From positions 1,674,001 through 1,738,000 of the forward strand of contig JALUTQ010000041.1 in assembly GCA_032718865.1 (NCBI GenBank): 64,000 bases of DNA, in the 5' to 3' direction. The stretch is from Tilletia caries (Eukaryota; Basidiomycota; Exobasidiomycetes; Tilletiales; Tilletiaceae). Shown piece after piece: positions 1 to 12,400 of the stretch. Below the pieces are notes generated by a model that was not told the DNA's origin, did not search any database, and saw nothing but the letters and a program-made list of their open reading frames with translations. The position numbers and the translations under genes were made by a program. Within the stretch, counting starts at the first letter, position 1; the number at the start of each line of letters is the position of its first letter.

Positions 1-120
1 GCAGCTTCTTCCTTCCTAACCACGGCTTTTTAACCACTGACGACTCCCCAATTAGCTTCTCAATTCCTGCTTCCCCGTTCATACCCTACCGCGGACTCGA
101 ATCTCGATGTGCTATCATAT

Positions 121-162
121 CACATATACAGCTTGATTTCACACATATACAGCTTGATTTCA
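121..162. repeat. 21-bp perfect tandem duplication
   Basis: Two back-to-back identical 21-bp copies (121-141 and 142-162), each beginning CACATATACAGC. They lie in otherwise featureless DNA (1-463) downstream of the Crypton-1 gene, where I see no gene. Confidence 0.85.
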
Positions 163-463
163 GGAGCTGACTTCTCGCTCCACAGCCCACGCTCACACAT
201 CCTTCCGCCATCCTTCCGCAGCACAGGACCGAGGCCTTAACTCAGGCGGACGCATATCTACTCGGCGAGCTAGCTACGCGGTCTCTCACCGCACCGATCC
301 TGGGACGGGATAGGATAGAGGGACAGAAGCAGGAGGCTAGCTTTTACTCGGCGATGCAGTCAGTGGTAGGCAGGTAGGTAGACAGTTCCAAAAATACAAA
401 TTCCTAGTTGGTGATGATAGATACACAGATACACACACTTCATCGTCATGATACAGATTTCCA

Positions 464-982
464 TCATACAGATTCCGATCCAGGTGTCAGCTGTCCCTTT
501 GCCGCCGCGATCCATTGCGTTCTTGTGGCCGGCTTGGTGAAGATTTCCGATAGGGTTCTGAGTCCGATGTCTTTCTCATGCTCGCTCCGCTTGCGCATCG
601 TGTCGAGAATCCGAGCTGCATGTCGTCCTTTGCTGTGGTCGCCTCCGCTCACGTCGATCACGCCCTGTACAATCTTCCTGATCCTCTTCATCATCGTGCG
701 AGCAGAATTGCCCTTGGTGCAAACGTCGTCGTGCCGCTCCGCCAGCACCTTCAGAGGCTCTTGCCCGCCGGACCCGTACAACCATTCCACCCACAAGTCC
801 TCCACCGTAGATGGCCATGACAGTGTGCGCATAGCCGCTGCTGAGGGCAGACCGGGTGGACCAGCAGCAGATTCCGAAGATGCGCCGGACGCGACGGAGG
901 GGAGACTTGAGGTTGTCGGCGGCAGAAAAAGCGAAGGAGGAACAGGGGCAGGAAGCAGCCTGTGAACAGAGGCTGGACGCAG

Positions 983-1014
<32 letters not shown>

Positions 1015-4000
1015 AGGAGTGGTTGTTGTTGCTGCTGCTGCTTCGAAGTGCTTGTACCTAGACCAGAAACGCAAGGCAAGACAGATATCAGCAGCTGCTA
1101 CTTCAACGAGTGGTGACAGAGGGAGGAACGACTTACTCGAGATAGGACTACGGTGCAGCTGCTCTCCAGCTCCTCCAGCTCTACCTCGGCTCCACTATGC
1201 TGGCTCATAAGCTGACCGAGCTTGCCCATCATCTCTCCCAGAGCAGCACGAGTCTCCTGTGCTTCGCGTCGTACCTCGCCCCCAAGTGCCGTGATGTCGA
1301 CGCGCATTGAGGCCAAGGCATTGCTGATTGTTGGTGTGATAGTGTGCAGGCTGAGCTCGAAGGGGTCGGGGGTCGAAGCGGTCTTCTGGCGCAGCGAAGC
1401 CGACCACGAGGCAAATTCGGCGGAGGAGAAGGGAACGCTGGACCAAACAGCGAGGGTGGGGTAGAGCGGCTGAAGGAAGGCGGCGTCTTGAAGAAGGACG
1501 GTTCGGAGGTGGACGATGAGATCCAAAAAAAAGAGGCCAGCAGTCTTGTCCTCGTGGGCAGGCGCTCGACCAGCCAGAGACGGGCGCCAAGTGTCCGCCC
1601 AGGGAAAGAGGAGAGAAGCAAGGTTACTGGGCGGCTCCAGAAGGGTGCGTGGGAGCCAATAGTCGCCGCCGTCCTTATGAAACCCGGCGAGAACACGAAC
1701 TGGAGGAAGGCTTGCATCAGTCATGTATCTTTCAGTGCACACGTCGGTTGCCCATCGTCCGTGCTGTTTGATCGTGTGATCAGAGCATCCTGCAGCTGCT
1801 GCAAACCGAGCTCCTCCATGGCGCATTGCGTGCGTGAAGTTACTGCTGATGATGCCGACATCGTCGAAGGCTTGACGAAGGAGCACGCATTGCTTCTCGG
1901 CTGTGAGACCAGTAGTCCTCGTTGCCGGGATGCTGGGGTCGATGAGTAGACGGTCGTCGTACCATTCGCTTCTGCTGGAAAAATCTGGAGGGCTCTCTTC
2001 CCGTACGTGGTATCGCTCAAACAAGTAGAACGCTAGGGCACTGACTGGGCAGCGCACCACCTCCTTTGCCCGCGCAACGACTCCTCGCTCTGGTCTGCCG
2101 TTATTGTTGGTCTTCCCTTCGAAGATAGACTGGACAACGGCGACGCACCTCTGAGGCTCCGACTGCGGAAGCTGCGGGATGAGAGATAGAGGGAAGGAAG
2201 GAAGGTATGGGGCGTTCAGCGTTCAGCTCCATGAATACAACACTGCAACAGTCAACACCAAGCCATAGGATCCGATGCCGAAGACGATCGGCAGCTATCT
2301 GCTCTCTACCTTCAACCAGGATACGCGCACGCCACGCGCACAACGCATCTGCTCGCTGCTGCTGCTCTCTTCCTGCTGCGCGCTTCTTTATGCTGCTACC
2401 CCCTTTCTCCTTCTGCCGCTTGCTGATCTCGAGTCCTCTGCTGCATGGTGGTTGGGTGGTGGGTGGGTGGGCATGCTGCGATGGTGGTTGGTGTTTGTGG
2501 TTGTTTTGAACCAGCAATGGCCGATGGGACAAGGAAGAGTCGAGAACAAGAAATTTCCACATCACACTCACTTCAGAAATATAGAAGTGCCTCAACTTGG
2601 CGTTCCGCATGTCTCCCGCGCGTCCCATGATCGCACGCTGCCATAGGAACTCGAGACGGGCGCGGTATGCGTTGGGACGCTGCTTGACTGCTTGCGAGAG
2701 GAACCACTTGGACACAGAATGGAACTCATCCTCGCCGTATCCGTTACGAAGTGTGAGCGCGTAGTCGTCGTCGTACTTGAGCCCGCGCAGAGCCACGCGA
2801 CTTCGAGCGATAGCGTCCAGGTAGGCGCGCACAAGTAGGCCCTCGCGAGGAGAGGGATGGTGGTTCTTTCCGGCTAGCTTCTGACATTGCCAGAGGTTGG
2901 TGATGGCCTTGATGTTGGTGTCAACACCCTCGTGACCGAGCCGCGGATTCTTGCGAAGAACATAGCAGCTGCACACACACACAAGGAGTAATGAAAGACA
3001 TCAGACAACAGGTGCATGCGAACATCACCACACCAAGCTTACTTCAAGAAGGTAACGAGCTTCTGCTCCGTCACCAGCGGCTCCTCATCTGCGACGGTCG
3101 CATCTTCGCTGGAGTTCAGTCGGTTCAGCACTTTCCAGAAAGCCTGTGACACTCGAAGTAGCGTAGAAGAAGCTCTAATCAGCATGACTGCATAACCACG
3201 CTTGCAATCCATGGCAGACCCATTAGACACTCACCAGGAAGCGTTGCTGTGGAGGAGTCCAGAGCGCAACAGTGCCCGGCTCGAGGCTGGTGAGCTTGGT
3301 CTGCACCGCAAGTCGGACACTCTCGCTGACGAAAGGCTCCGCCGCCTTGCTGACATCGTCATCGACTCGTACCGCCAACGTGTCCTTCTCCGCCTCGGTC
3401 AGTCCGATCTTCTCGTCAATCTTCCGTAGCTGTTCAACGAGATCAGGAGAGATAAAGCCGGGATGTATTGCGGTTGCGTTGCTGACCGCTTCAGCGCCAG
3501 GACCGAGGCCGTCGGGTCTGATCGAGACTGTGGATGGTGCCGCGTACCCCGGGGTGCGGAACAGAGCGAGATTATCCGCATCGGCACGCTCACTGATTGT
3601 GCCAATCGCCTTCGTCAGCACAGCTCCAGCTGGGAGTGCCTGTGATTGACTGAGCAGAAACAAAGGATAAATGAACCATCAGCTACTGAAGTGCAAACCG
3701 GTATCAGGAACTTTAAGTGGACCGTGGCCCGTGGGATAGATTCATTCCACTGCTCAACTGCCCACAGCTTCAACTCCTTTATGAAGCGATCTGGAGCAGA
3801 GATAGAAAGGAGAAATGGGACGACTCACCCAGCTGCAAGAGGGAACTGCTTCTTCCACTGGTAAAGGGTCTTGCGTGCTACCTTCAAGTTCTTTTCCGCC
3901 TCTTCTACCGTGCGCCTCTTCTTGCCGCCGGGCTTGTAGAAAGCATAGTGCACCGCAATCATCTTGTTGGCGTCAGTGTATATGACGCCGTCCGCGGTGC

Positions 4001-4148
4001 GCTTGATAACACGACCATATGCCTTGGCGGTAAGTGTTGCAGGGCCAGTTGTTTGAACAAGAGCAGACGCTGGGCTCTCGCTGGAGCCCGGGAGTGCAGC
4101 CAAAGCTCCAGGACTCGTGCTCGCTGTTGGGACGGACACTGGCGGCAT
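464..4148 (-). CDS. Crypton-1 tyrosine recombinase with GCR1_C domain, apparently intact
   Basis: Crypton DNA transposon recombinase, which would cut and rejoin DNA through a tyrosine. Six exons on the minus strand join in frame: 4148-3829, 3649-3235, 3143-3043, 2968-2572, 2150-1137 and 1057-464 (2841 nt, 946 aa). All introns have GT donors and AG acceptors. The N-terminal exon carries a helix-turn-helix-like segment ending TLYQWKK. Exons 4-5 hold the recombinase: HAMRHGG (the HxxR box), HGRW, and ERYM with the presumed nucleophile tyrosine. The last exon has a low-complexity linker (the CTG tract reads as alanines) and then a GCR1_C-like DNA-binding domain (VEDLWVEWLYG). Crypton-2 and Crypton-3 share exon borders and motifs, which supports this model. 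The start is the first Met of the exon carrying the conserved N-terminal motif. Element ends were not resolved. Confidence 0.8.
985..1014. repeat. (CTG)10 trinucleotide repeat inside the last Crypton-1 exon
   Basis: Ten perfect CTG units. Read on the minus strand in the frame of the GCR1_C exon they encode a short alanine run in the linker between the recombinase and GCR1_C domains. The other two minus frames would give Gln or Ser runs, which are not the coding frame in the spliced model. Confidence 0.85.
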
Positions 4149-4249
4149 CGAGACGACTGGATTGGACGGGAATGCTGCTGGATGCTGGGAGATCTGCTTC
4201 TCTATCTTTTTACGCGCTTCCTGCTGTTTTTGTCACCCTTCCCTCTGAC

Positions 4250-4490
4250 GGGTTGCGGGGAAATTTTCACGTGGACACAATTGTGGCTGAGTGGCCAGAC
4301 CGTGGCCACCTGGCCACACTGCTTAAATTCGGGTGACAGTTACTTTGGAACCCTCAGAGTTTTGGGGTGTTTTTGTTCTGGACGCGGATGGACACGGCTT
4401 TTTTCCGAAGCCGGTCACGCGGTCACGCTGCGGACACAAGTTACCCAGAACGGACACCACAAACCACCACCAACCCTCACCTCCGGGAGA
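4250..4490 (-). promoter_or_regulatory. Upstream region of Crypton-1 with repeated GGTCAC and GGACAC motifs
   Basis: Just upstream of the Crypton-1 start the sequence repeats short GGCCA, GGTCAC and GGACAC words, for example a doubled GGTCACGC near 4410-4425 and GGACAC near 4390, 4432 and 4452. Similar words lie upstream of Crypton-2 and Crypton-3. They may be binding sites for the element's own HTH or GCR1_C domain; this is inference from recurrence only. Confidence 0.35.
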
Positions 4491-5743
4491 TCCAGCATCA
4501 AGGTAAAGAGCAGCTCACTTCGCCGACTTGAGAGATCAGAGACGTGTACTACAGAGCCTATCACTGACCAGTCTTCCTTCTTCGCTCCCCTCTCTACCTT
4601 ACCCTCTTCATCTGCCCCTTCCCACAGGCTCTGCTACCCACCTGCAGACCTGCTCGTCGATGTCTCCCTTTCGGTTTCCCTCCCCTTGTTGCCGTCGCCT
4701 GGCTCGCGTTGGTCGTTAAGCACGCCTTCGGCCTGTCCGCACCGTCGATCAACGCGGTGAGTACCTCACTGCCTCTCCCATAACACCGCACACTAGCTCA
4801 ATCACCTTTCTCTGTCCCCAATCGTTTCTCTGATACCGAACAGGTCAAATCTAGTGATGCAAGGTAAATCAGACGCGCGTCGTGCTCGACCTAGTTGAGC
4901 AGTTGTTGACACCCTCTGTCTCTTTCTCTTTCTTCGCATCACAGCTTTCAGACGTGCATATATTCGGCGCAGCGGATCAGTTGGAGGGATGGGGAACGAT
5001 GAGGTCGGAAACGAACGCGTCGCCATTGATCAATGCGAGCGTCTCTGAGGGAGGGGGGTTCGTTCTGGGTTCTGCCGTGGAGGACGTCGCGCCAGTGATG
5101 GAGCGCGCGTCCTTCTATGCAGAGTTTTAAGGGAGGGGGACTTCATGTCATTTTGGAAACAGGACCAGCCATACATCGTCATAGGTAAGTCGCTTTCCTC
5201 CCTCTCCCTTCCCTTCACACCACTCCACCGTTACGCATGATCCATTGACCAGTTGCGTTCATTCTGACACAAACTTTATGTCTCTCTCTCCTCTCTTCAG
5301 CATTCCTCTCTTGGCTCGCTCTCCCGCCCGCCTCTCAGCCACTCCCGTCTGTGTTCATCTCTCTCCCACTTCGACATAAATCTGCTTTCACTTTTTTCTT
5401 CGCGACTAGACCCAGCTCGACTGCTCGAGAGGAAGCATCACCGATTCGATTGCTGAGAGATGGGACGGCTACAACAACACTACACAGTGAATGAGATACA
5501 ACCGGAATCACGAGGAAGGAACTTGAATCACGAGGGAAGGACTTTCAGTGCGTTGTGACAAGAGGAAGGGACACTTTAGAGTGCGTGCGTGCGAGGCGGC
5601 ATTCGAGTTTCGACGGACGTTTCGACGGACGCTTGGTGAACGGAAATTAAAGGGAAGAGCCGGCTGATGCTTGATGATTAAAGGGGAGGGGGGAGGAAGA
5701 TTGAAGTATGTATAGATGGACGGAATTTGCTTCTTGGAAGCAG
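4491..5743 (+). other. Intergenic stretch with plus-strand splice-like signals, no convincing ORF
   Basis: Between Crypton-1 and Crypton-2 I find no recognisable protein. Consecutive plus-strand donor and acceptor pairs are present: GTGAGT near 4757 to CAG near 4845, GTAAAT near 4863 to CACAG near 4944, and GTAAGT near 5184 to TTCAG near 5300. They may mark a spliced transcript. The longest open piece (to 5130) resembles nothing I know. It could be a non-coding transcript or chance. Confidence 0.25.
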
Positions 5744-8700
5744 TCACGAGCCTGAGACTGAGCTGCTGCTCGGAGGCAAGAACGCTCGAACCCACGCCAG
5801 TCGTGTCTCGTCCTTTGCAAGGTGTTGATCGGCCAAGGTTCGGAGGCCGTATTTTTCGTGCTTGAGGTGATGGTCAATTGCTGCAACTGCCTCTGGTCTT
5901 CTCCAGCCTTTCTGAGCCACCAGCTCTTCCAACACCGCAATCACCCGGCGCCAACGACAGATTTGCTTTCGAGCAGCGGCTCCCTTCGAGGCAAGACCTT
6001 CATCCTTTGCGAGCAGACGAGCGCAAATACCCATGTATCCATCTCTGCCCTCGTACCACTCCCTTGCAAGCTCATTGACTGTCTTGACCGTCGCTGCAAG
6101 GCAAAGGATGGTACGAGGGAGAAGAACTGGTGCAACAGGCAGAGAGGGACAGGACGCGGTGGCAGGCGGGACGAGGGGTGTTGTAGGCGGGACGGGGGAT
6201 GATGTTGGTGCAGGTCCGGTAAGTGTGGCAGCTGAGGAGGAAAGCACCGGAGGTGATGAAGGCGAAAATGAAGTAGGTGTGGTTCCTGTGAGCTCGAGAC
6301 TCTGGGATCCAGAAAGCGGGAAGAAAGGGAAGACGCAGCTGGGAGGGTTGCAGCCGACAGTGGAGGGCCGGAAAGAGCAGGGGAAACGGTGCTGTTGGAC
6401 AGAAGGCAAACAAGAAGCTGGATGGTTTGCTGCTGCTGCTCGTGTTGAATGGTGTGGGGTGACTCGAGCTGCGCGGCAGGAAGAGACGGAAAGTGAAGGA
6501 GCGGAAAGTATTCGTTTCTGGCTCAGCATCACCACATTCCTCCATACTCCATTCTCTCTGCTCCCATAACCAAACTCACACTGGAAGATGCGCTTGCAAG
6601 AGCGGTGATGCTGCTCATGATGACTTGCTGTGTCATGGCTCGAGCCTCGTCTGCTCGGTCACGCCGCTCGATAGAACTGGATAAGGTGGCGATGGCAGTT
6701 TCGAAGCTGAGGCGAAGACGGTCGTTCTCCGCCTGCTGCGTGGAGATAGCCTGCTTAAACGCCTCCGTCGTCTCGGCGACACTACTTCGCAAGTCTGCAA
6801 GCGCATGGCCCAGGCGTGGTATGAGCTCCGTGACTGTGACCTCTAGAGGGTGCGGTGTGCCAGCGATCGTGGTGGTGAGGGCAGAGCGAAAAGCGTGGAA
6901 CTCCGTCGACGTGAATGGTTCCATGGACCAGATCGGCAGAGAGGAGTAGGTTATCGACAACAACGCTGCATCTTGAAGCAGAACTAGACGCAGCCACCGC
7001 ATCATCTCGAGGAAGGCGAGTGCGGCCTCATCCTTCTCTCCACCCTGCCTGTCTAGCTCGCACAGCGGTCTCAGCCTCGTCGACCTGCGGCCAGCTTGCG
7101 AGCGAGGTCGTTTGGGGGGTCGAGAAGAGTCCGAGGCAGGTAATGGTCGCCTCCACTGATGCTAAAGCCCGAAAGCGCGCGTACGGGCTGCACCGCAATG
7201 CCTGTGAGGTAGCGCTCAATCAACTGATCCCCTGAAGCAGTCCATCGACCATGAATACGAATGCTTGACTCCGAACATCCGGCTTCGTGCGCGTGGCGAG
7301 CTGCTGCTCCGCGCATGGCGTGAGTGAGCTTGGACTTTGGAGGAAGAAATGTTGAGCTCCTCGAACGCCTTGCGCAAGATCTTCGCTTGGTTACTCCAGG
7401 TCACTCCCCCACGTCCGTCCTCATCCACCAGCAATTGAAGATTGTACCACGCCGCCCTAGACGAGAAGTCCGGGAAGGGCTCATTCTTGACGTGAAAGCG
7501 GTCAAAGAAGTAGAACGCCATCGCGCCTATTGGACAGACATCTTCATTCTTGTGACGTGCTGCAATGCCGAACTCCCGGCGGGCTTCGGTGTTGGTCTTG
7601 CTGTGCTTGATGCTCACATCAACTGCCTTAGAGGCCTGCGGTCGGGACTGTGGAACCTGAGAGCATTCATTAGCATTCACAGAGAGAAGATGATGCGAGT
7701 CAGCATCATGTGTTGGTGAGAACGAGTCAGCTTCATGTGTCAGGGGAGGTGGCTTCTTCATTCCTGTCTGCTCCCTCTCAAGCTTGAGAGCGTGTCTCAA
7801 GCAAGCTCCATACAACGGTGCGCTGAAAACATGACTGGTCAATGGTACTCAGGTATGCACCTTGGAGAGGGAAACTACGTTGGGAGGAGTGCGAGTGCAG
7901 AATGGGGATTTGGGAGGAGTGCGAGAAGAAGAGGTCAAGGGAGAGAATGGACTGAGGATTGACTCACTGAGTGAAGGTAAAGCGAGGAGAGCTTGGCATT
8001 CCGCAGATCTTCCGAACGCCATGGCGTGATGCATCAGGAAATCGAACCGTGCGCGAGCCCAAGAGCCCTGTGCGTCCACCACGGCTTGTTCAAGATACCA
8101 TTTGCTGATCTTGTGCTGCTCGTCCGGATCGTAGCCATCCCGCAGCGAGTGCTTCCACGCGTCGTCCAGCTTCGCTGCAGCCAATGCACTCCTCCCAGTA
8201 CGCAATGCCTTCGTGAATGCCTTGATCAGCGCCCCATCACGCGGGTGAGGGAAGCTGTTGTGACCTTGCAGAGTCTGTGTCTCCCACAAGTTGACCATTG
8301 CCTTGATGTGTGTTTCAACACCCTCATCTCCGATTCGAGGGTTCTTGTGAAGAACAAAGCAGCTGAGAAGGGTCGAGCAATGATCATCAGTGCATCGTAT
8401 GTTCAAGGGGCGATGGTGGGGCCATACTCACTTCAAATACGTGACCAACTTCTGTTCCGACACCAGTACCTCCTCCAGCTCATCTTCACCCTCTCCAGTC
8501 TCTGCCGAGCGAGGCCTCTGTGCGCTTCCGCCCTGCTGGCCTTCTTGTCGTTCTTGTCCAGCTCTGATACGATTGAGACACCTCCAAAAGACCTGTAAGC
8601 GTGGACGTAAGGCGCAATGTGCCAGTCAGCTCAGGCTTCTAGATCTATGTGACAGCCGCGCGCGTATCATGTCTCTTCCCTCCATCTCATTCGTCCCTTC

Positions 8701-9179
8701 ACCGATCATACCATACGCACAGCAGCCAGCCAGCCCGAAGGGAAACAGGAGAAGCAAGAGAAGGAGAGAAGTGGGAGGTGGGAGAGGTGGGGTAGAAGAA
8801 AGAGGGAAAGGAGACAAGAGCTGGCTCACCAAGAGGTTCCGCTTGTAGCGGTCCCAATTCTCCTTGACCTTAGGCGCCAGTGTGCTTTGCTTGAGGTGCA
8901 GTGTGAGGTCGATCGTCTCATTGATGTAGGGCGCCGCTCCAGTGCCTGTGTCGCTGTCGAGTGTGGTAGCATGAACAGCGGCCACTTCTTCGTCTGTAGC
9001 AAGAGCTCCTTCCCTTGCTAGCTGCTCAACCAGTTCAGGGGGAAGAATGCCAGGCCCACGGCCTCCAAATGTCTCTTGAGGCTCCGCCTCGGGGCCCAGA
9101 CCGTCCGGACGAGTGAAGGCATTAGAATCATTGAGAGACGGCCGGGAGGCAGAAGCAGAGGCTGTTTGTGTTCCGTTAC
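5744..9179 (-). pseudogene. Crypton-2 tyrosine recombinase, 3' part, frameshifted and split by an LTR element
   Basis: The downstream part of a Crypton gene homologous to Crypton-1 and Crypton-3. Exon 2b (9179-8830) holds the TRPDGLGPEAE motif; exon 3 (8592-8432) ends LVSEQKLVTYLK; exon 4 starts at 8362 (CFVLHKNPR). Next come the recombinase exon (about 7830-7030), with THAMRG, IHGRW and ERYL motifs, and a final exon with a GCR1_C-like domain (ELAREWYEG). Relative to Crypton-1 there are at least two frame breaks: one near 8010, before the conserved NAKL segment, and one near 7325, before the HAMR box. The copy is therefore probably dead. Exon 2 is interrupted at 9179/15974 by an LTR retrotransposon; across the insertion the frame is continuous once one copy of the 5-bp duplication is discounted. 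Confidence 0.75.
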
Positions 9180-9476
9180 TGTAATAGCAGGTGCTATTAG
9201 GCAAGTGAAAGCGAGGTGAATAATGGGAGAAGCTATCTACAAGAGAGTGGCGAGCAGGAAGATGATGAGGACAAGAGAGGGAAAGCACTCGGCCGAGAGA
9301 GGAAAGGCGAGAAGAAGAAAGGGAAAGGAGATAAGAGAGAGAAACGGAGATAAGATAGTAAAGCCACATGGTTTGCCACGTGGATTTACTATCTATGGAA
9401 GCGAGCAGCATTGAGAGAAGAGAAATGAGAGAGGAGAAAAAGAGAGCGGGAGAGGATGAGACCACCGTCTATCACA
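9180..9476 (-). repeat. 3' LTR (297 bp) of the nested element
   Basis: Ends TG...CA and is identical to the right LTR except for one extra A. It contains a perfect 8+2+8 inverted repeat at 9182-9199 (TAATAGCAGGTGCTATTA) and a second near-perfect inverted repeat at 9354-9393, whose arms carry CCACATGG and CCACGTGG. Both recur in the other LTR. Confidence 0.95.
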
Positions 9477-12400
9477 TCCCCCCCTCAAGCAGCTCGTCCG
9501 TCTCGGGACGAACTACCAGCCGTGACAGCGCATCAGCGTTGGTGTGCGAGCTTCCCGGCCGGTGTACAAACCGAAGATGGGCAAGATGCGGCATCAGAAG
9601 AGCGCGGCACCTCGAGATGACCGGCCCGTACTTTGCCCCGGCCGTGCTCGTCAACATAGCGCCTAGGGGCGCGTGATCCGTGACGACGGTCACATCGGCA
9701 CCCTCAAGAAGATGAAGGAAGCGGCCGAACGCCCAGGCCAAACAGCAAAGCTCGAGTTCGGCGGCCACCAGCTTCCGCTCCGCTGGCGCCGTCAACCTCG
9801 AGAGAAACGCAACCGGTTTCTCCACCAGTACGACCTCGCGCCCATCCTCCAAGCTCAGACGACGAGGGCGTCGATACGGCCCCCGCAAGTCCTCAACCGG
9901 AACGATCGACATCGAGAAGGTGCCCGGACCTGTCTCGTACTCCCGCATCGCGCGCGGAGCATGCCGTTCACGAGGAGGCAGCGAGGGCGAGACCTCAGGA
10001 GGAGAAGCAGGGGAAGCCGGGACAGGAGACGATGAAGTGGCAGGAGGCGATCCAGCACGGTGATTCTCGAAAGGATCTGGCACCGCCGGTGTAACGTCCA
10101 GCTGGCTGACATCGAACTCATTACCAATCCCAATTCCCTCAGGAAGAGCAAGGCGGACCCGATGTGGAGACAGCACCTCCAACACCTCGTACGGGCCCTG
10201 CTTCCGCGGCGCCAGCTTGTCGTGCAAGGCACCAGGCATCGGTCGATCGTCCAAACGGACGTACACGCGCGCCCCGGGCTCTAGAAGGGGAAGAGCCGCT
10301 CGCGAGCGATCGTAGTTGCGCTTCTGGGCCGCACGCGCCACCGATACCGCCTCCCTCGCCTCCGACAAACGAGCATCGGCGGCGGCCAGGCGCTCCGCGA
10401 AACTCCCGACACCAGAGTGCTCCTCGGAGTCGAACACCGCGTGCACCAGGTCGGGGTGGGCCACGAACACCAAATCAAACGGGCGCTCGCCGGTGGTCAC
10501 GGACGGAGTCGAGTTGATGGCGAGCTCGGCTGCCGGAACGGCACGGCGGTCCCAATGCGCTCTGGACGTGACGCAGAGGGATTGCAGAACAAACTTGGCG
10601 GTTTGAATAGTGCGTTCGACGGGGTTAGCCTGGTGATGGTGAGGAAGGGAGGGTCGGAGCTCGGCCTGCAGAGAGGCAGCCAACCGACGCATCACATCAC
10701 CGGTCAAACGCGCCTCCGAGTCTGGAACCAGGCGTCGTGGGCGCCAACCCATCCGCAGAACACGATCGCTCAAGATGGCCGCGATGTCCTCCGACGTCAC
10801 CGACGAAGAACATGGCTCCATCAAGACCATGCGCGAGAACAGGTCAAGAACGACCAGCACCGCGTCGTGGCCCGCCCTGGAACGGGGAAAACCCAACAAC
10901 AGATCGATGGAGATCGCCTCGAAGGGCAGAGCAGCATCCTTCCCAATCTCCAACTCTCCCGTTCTGCGCATCACCTTTGTGGAGATGCACGCAGCGCAGT
11001 GCCGCACCCACGCCCGGACGGCGACGGACAGGCTGGGGCGCCAGAAGTGGCGGGGAACGCGCAAGAAGGTCTTCGAGAACCCGAAGTGCCCAGCAGAGTC
11101 GTGGGCGGCGCGAAGGATAAACGGCACGCCAGCATCAGGCAAGGCCAGCACTCCATCGACTCGACGAACGAGAACGCCGTCCTCCACGAGCCATTCATCG
11201 GTGGCCCCCTCGCCGGCCTCCAACGACCGCACGATCGGCCCGAAAAGGCGATCATTCAGCAGCCAGGTGCGCCATCTCTCCTTCGACACCGTCGGCGGTA
11301 GCAAACGCGCGTCAAGAGGGAACATCTCGGCGGCGCCTGGTCCATCATCGCGTTCAAAGACCTGGTGCAGCACGGCACCGAACCCTTCTTTACTGGCGTC
11401 CACATACAGGATGTATGGGCGAGTCGGATCGGGGTGTGCGAGGACGGGAGGAGTGGCGATGGCCGCCTTCAGCGTGTCAAACGCCAACTGCTGCGCATCA
11501 CCCCACGAAATCTCGACGCGAGCAGCGGACGCAGCGACCCCGTCCGAACCTACCAACTGATAGCGCTCACCGACCTTCGCGTACCGCCAACCTTGTGTCA
11601 GCTGTGACAGAGGCGCCGCCACAGAAGCGAAGTTCGGCACAAAGGCCCGGTAGTATCCGAAGAGCCCGAGCGCGTGGTACAGGTCACGGAGGGTGCGCGG
11701 TCGAGGCAGATCCAACACGGCCTTCGCCCTATCGCCCCAGACGGCCACACCCGCAGCAGAAACCTTTCGCCCAAGAAGCACTAGCGACGACACCGCGAAG
11801 GTGCACTTCGCAGGGCTAAATCGGAGACCCGCCGAAGACACGCGCGCCAGCAAGGTGTCGAGCGCAACCACATGCTCCGTCATCGTGTGGGTCGCGACAA
11901 CAACGTCGTCGATATACACAACGGCATCCTTCCAGCGAAGTTCCCCCAACAACGCGTCCATTAGGCGCTGGAACACGGCCGGGGCGTTGCGCAACCCGAA
12001 TGGCACCGTCTTATACTGGAAGAGGCCTCGGTGGCAGGTAAATGCCGTCTTCCACCGATCCTGCTCCCGGACACCCAACTGGTGGTACCCACGCAACGCA
12101 TCAAGCGAACTGAAGACGCGCTTTCCGGTGAGTGAGTTGAACACGGAGTCGGTCGTGGGCAGTGGGTAGGAGTCCGGGATGGTGTGCGCATTGAGCTGAC
12201 GATAGTCCACGCAAAACCGCCATTTGTCATATTGGCGAACCATCAGAACGGGGAACGATACCGGACTCGTGCTGGGTTCGATCACGTCCCAGGACAGCAG
12301 CTGGTCAATGGCCGAGTCCATGGCCCGACGCTTCTCAGGACTGGCCCGACGCGGAGCCTCAGGGTGTAAGGCAGCATCGTCACGCAGATCAATCGGCATC

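Noticed and set aside
576..1116. Gln- and Ser-run proteins over the CTG repeat
   Set aside because: The other reading frames of the repeat; the spliced Crypton-1 frame reads alanine there and continues into GCR1_C.
3717..4760. 347-codon plus-strand open frame
   Set aside because: Antisense to Crypton-1 exon 1 and its upstream region; low-complexity sense and no domain.
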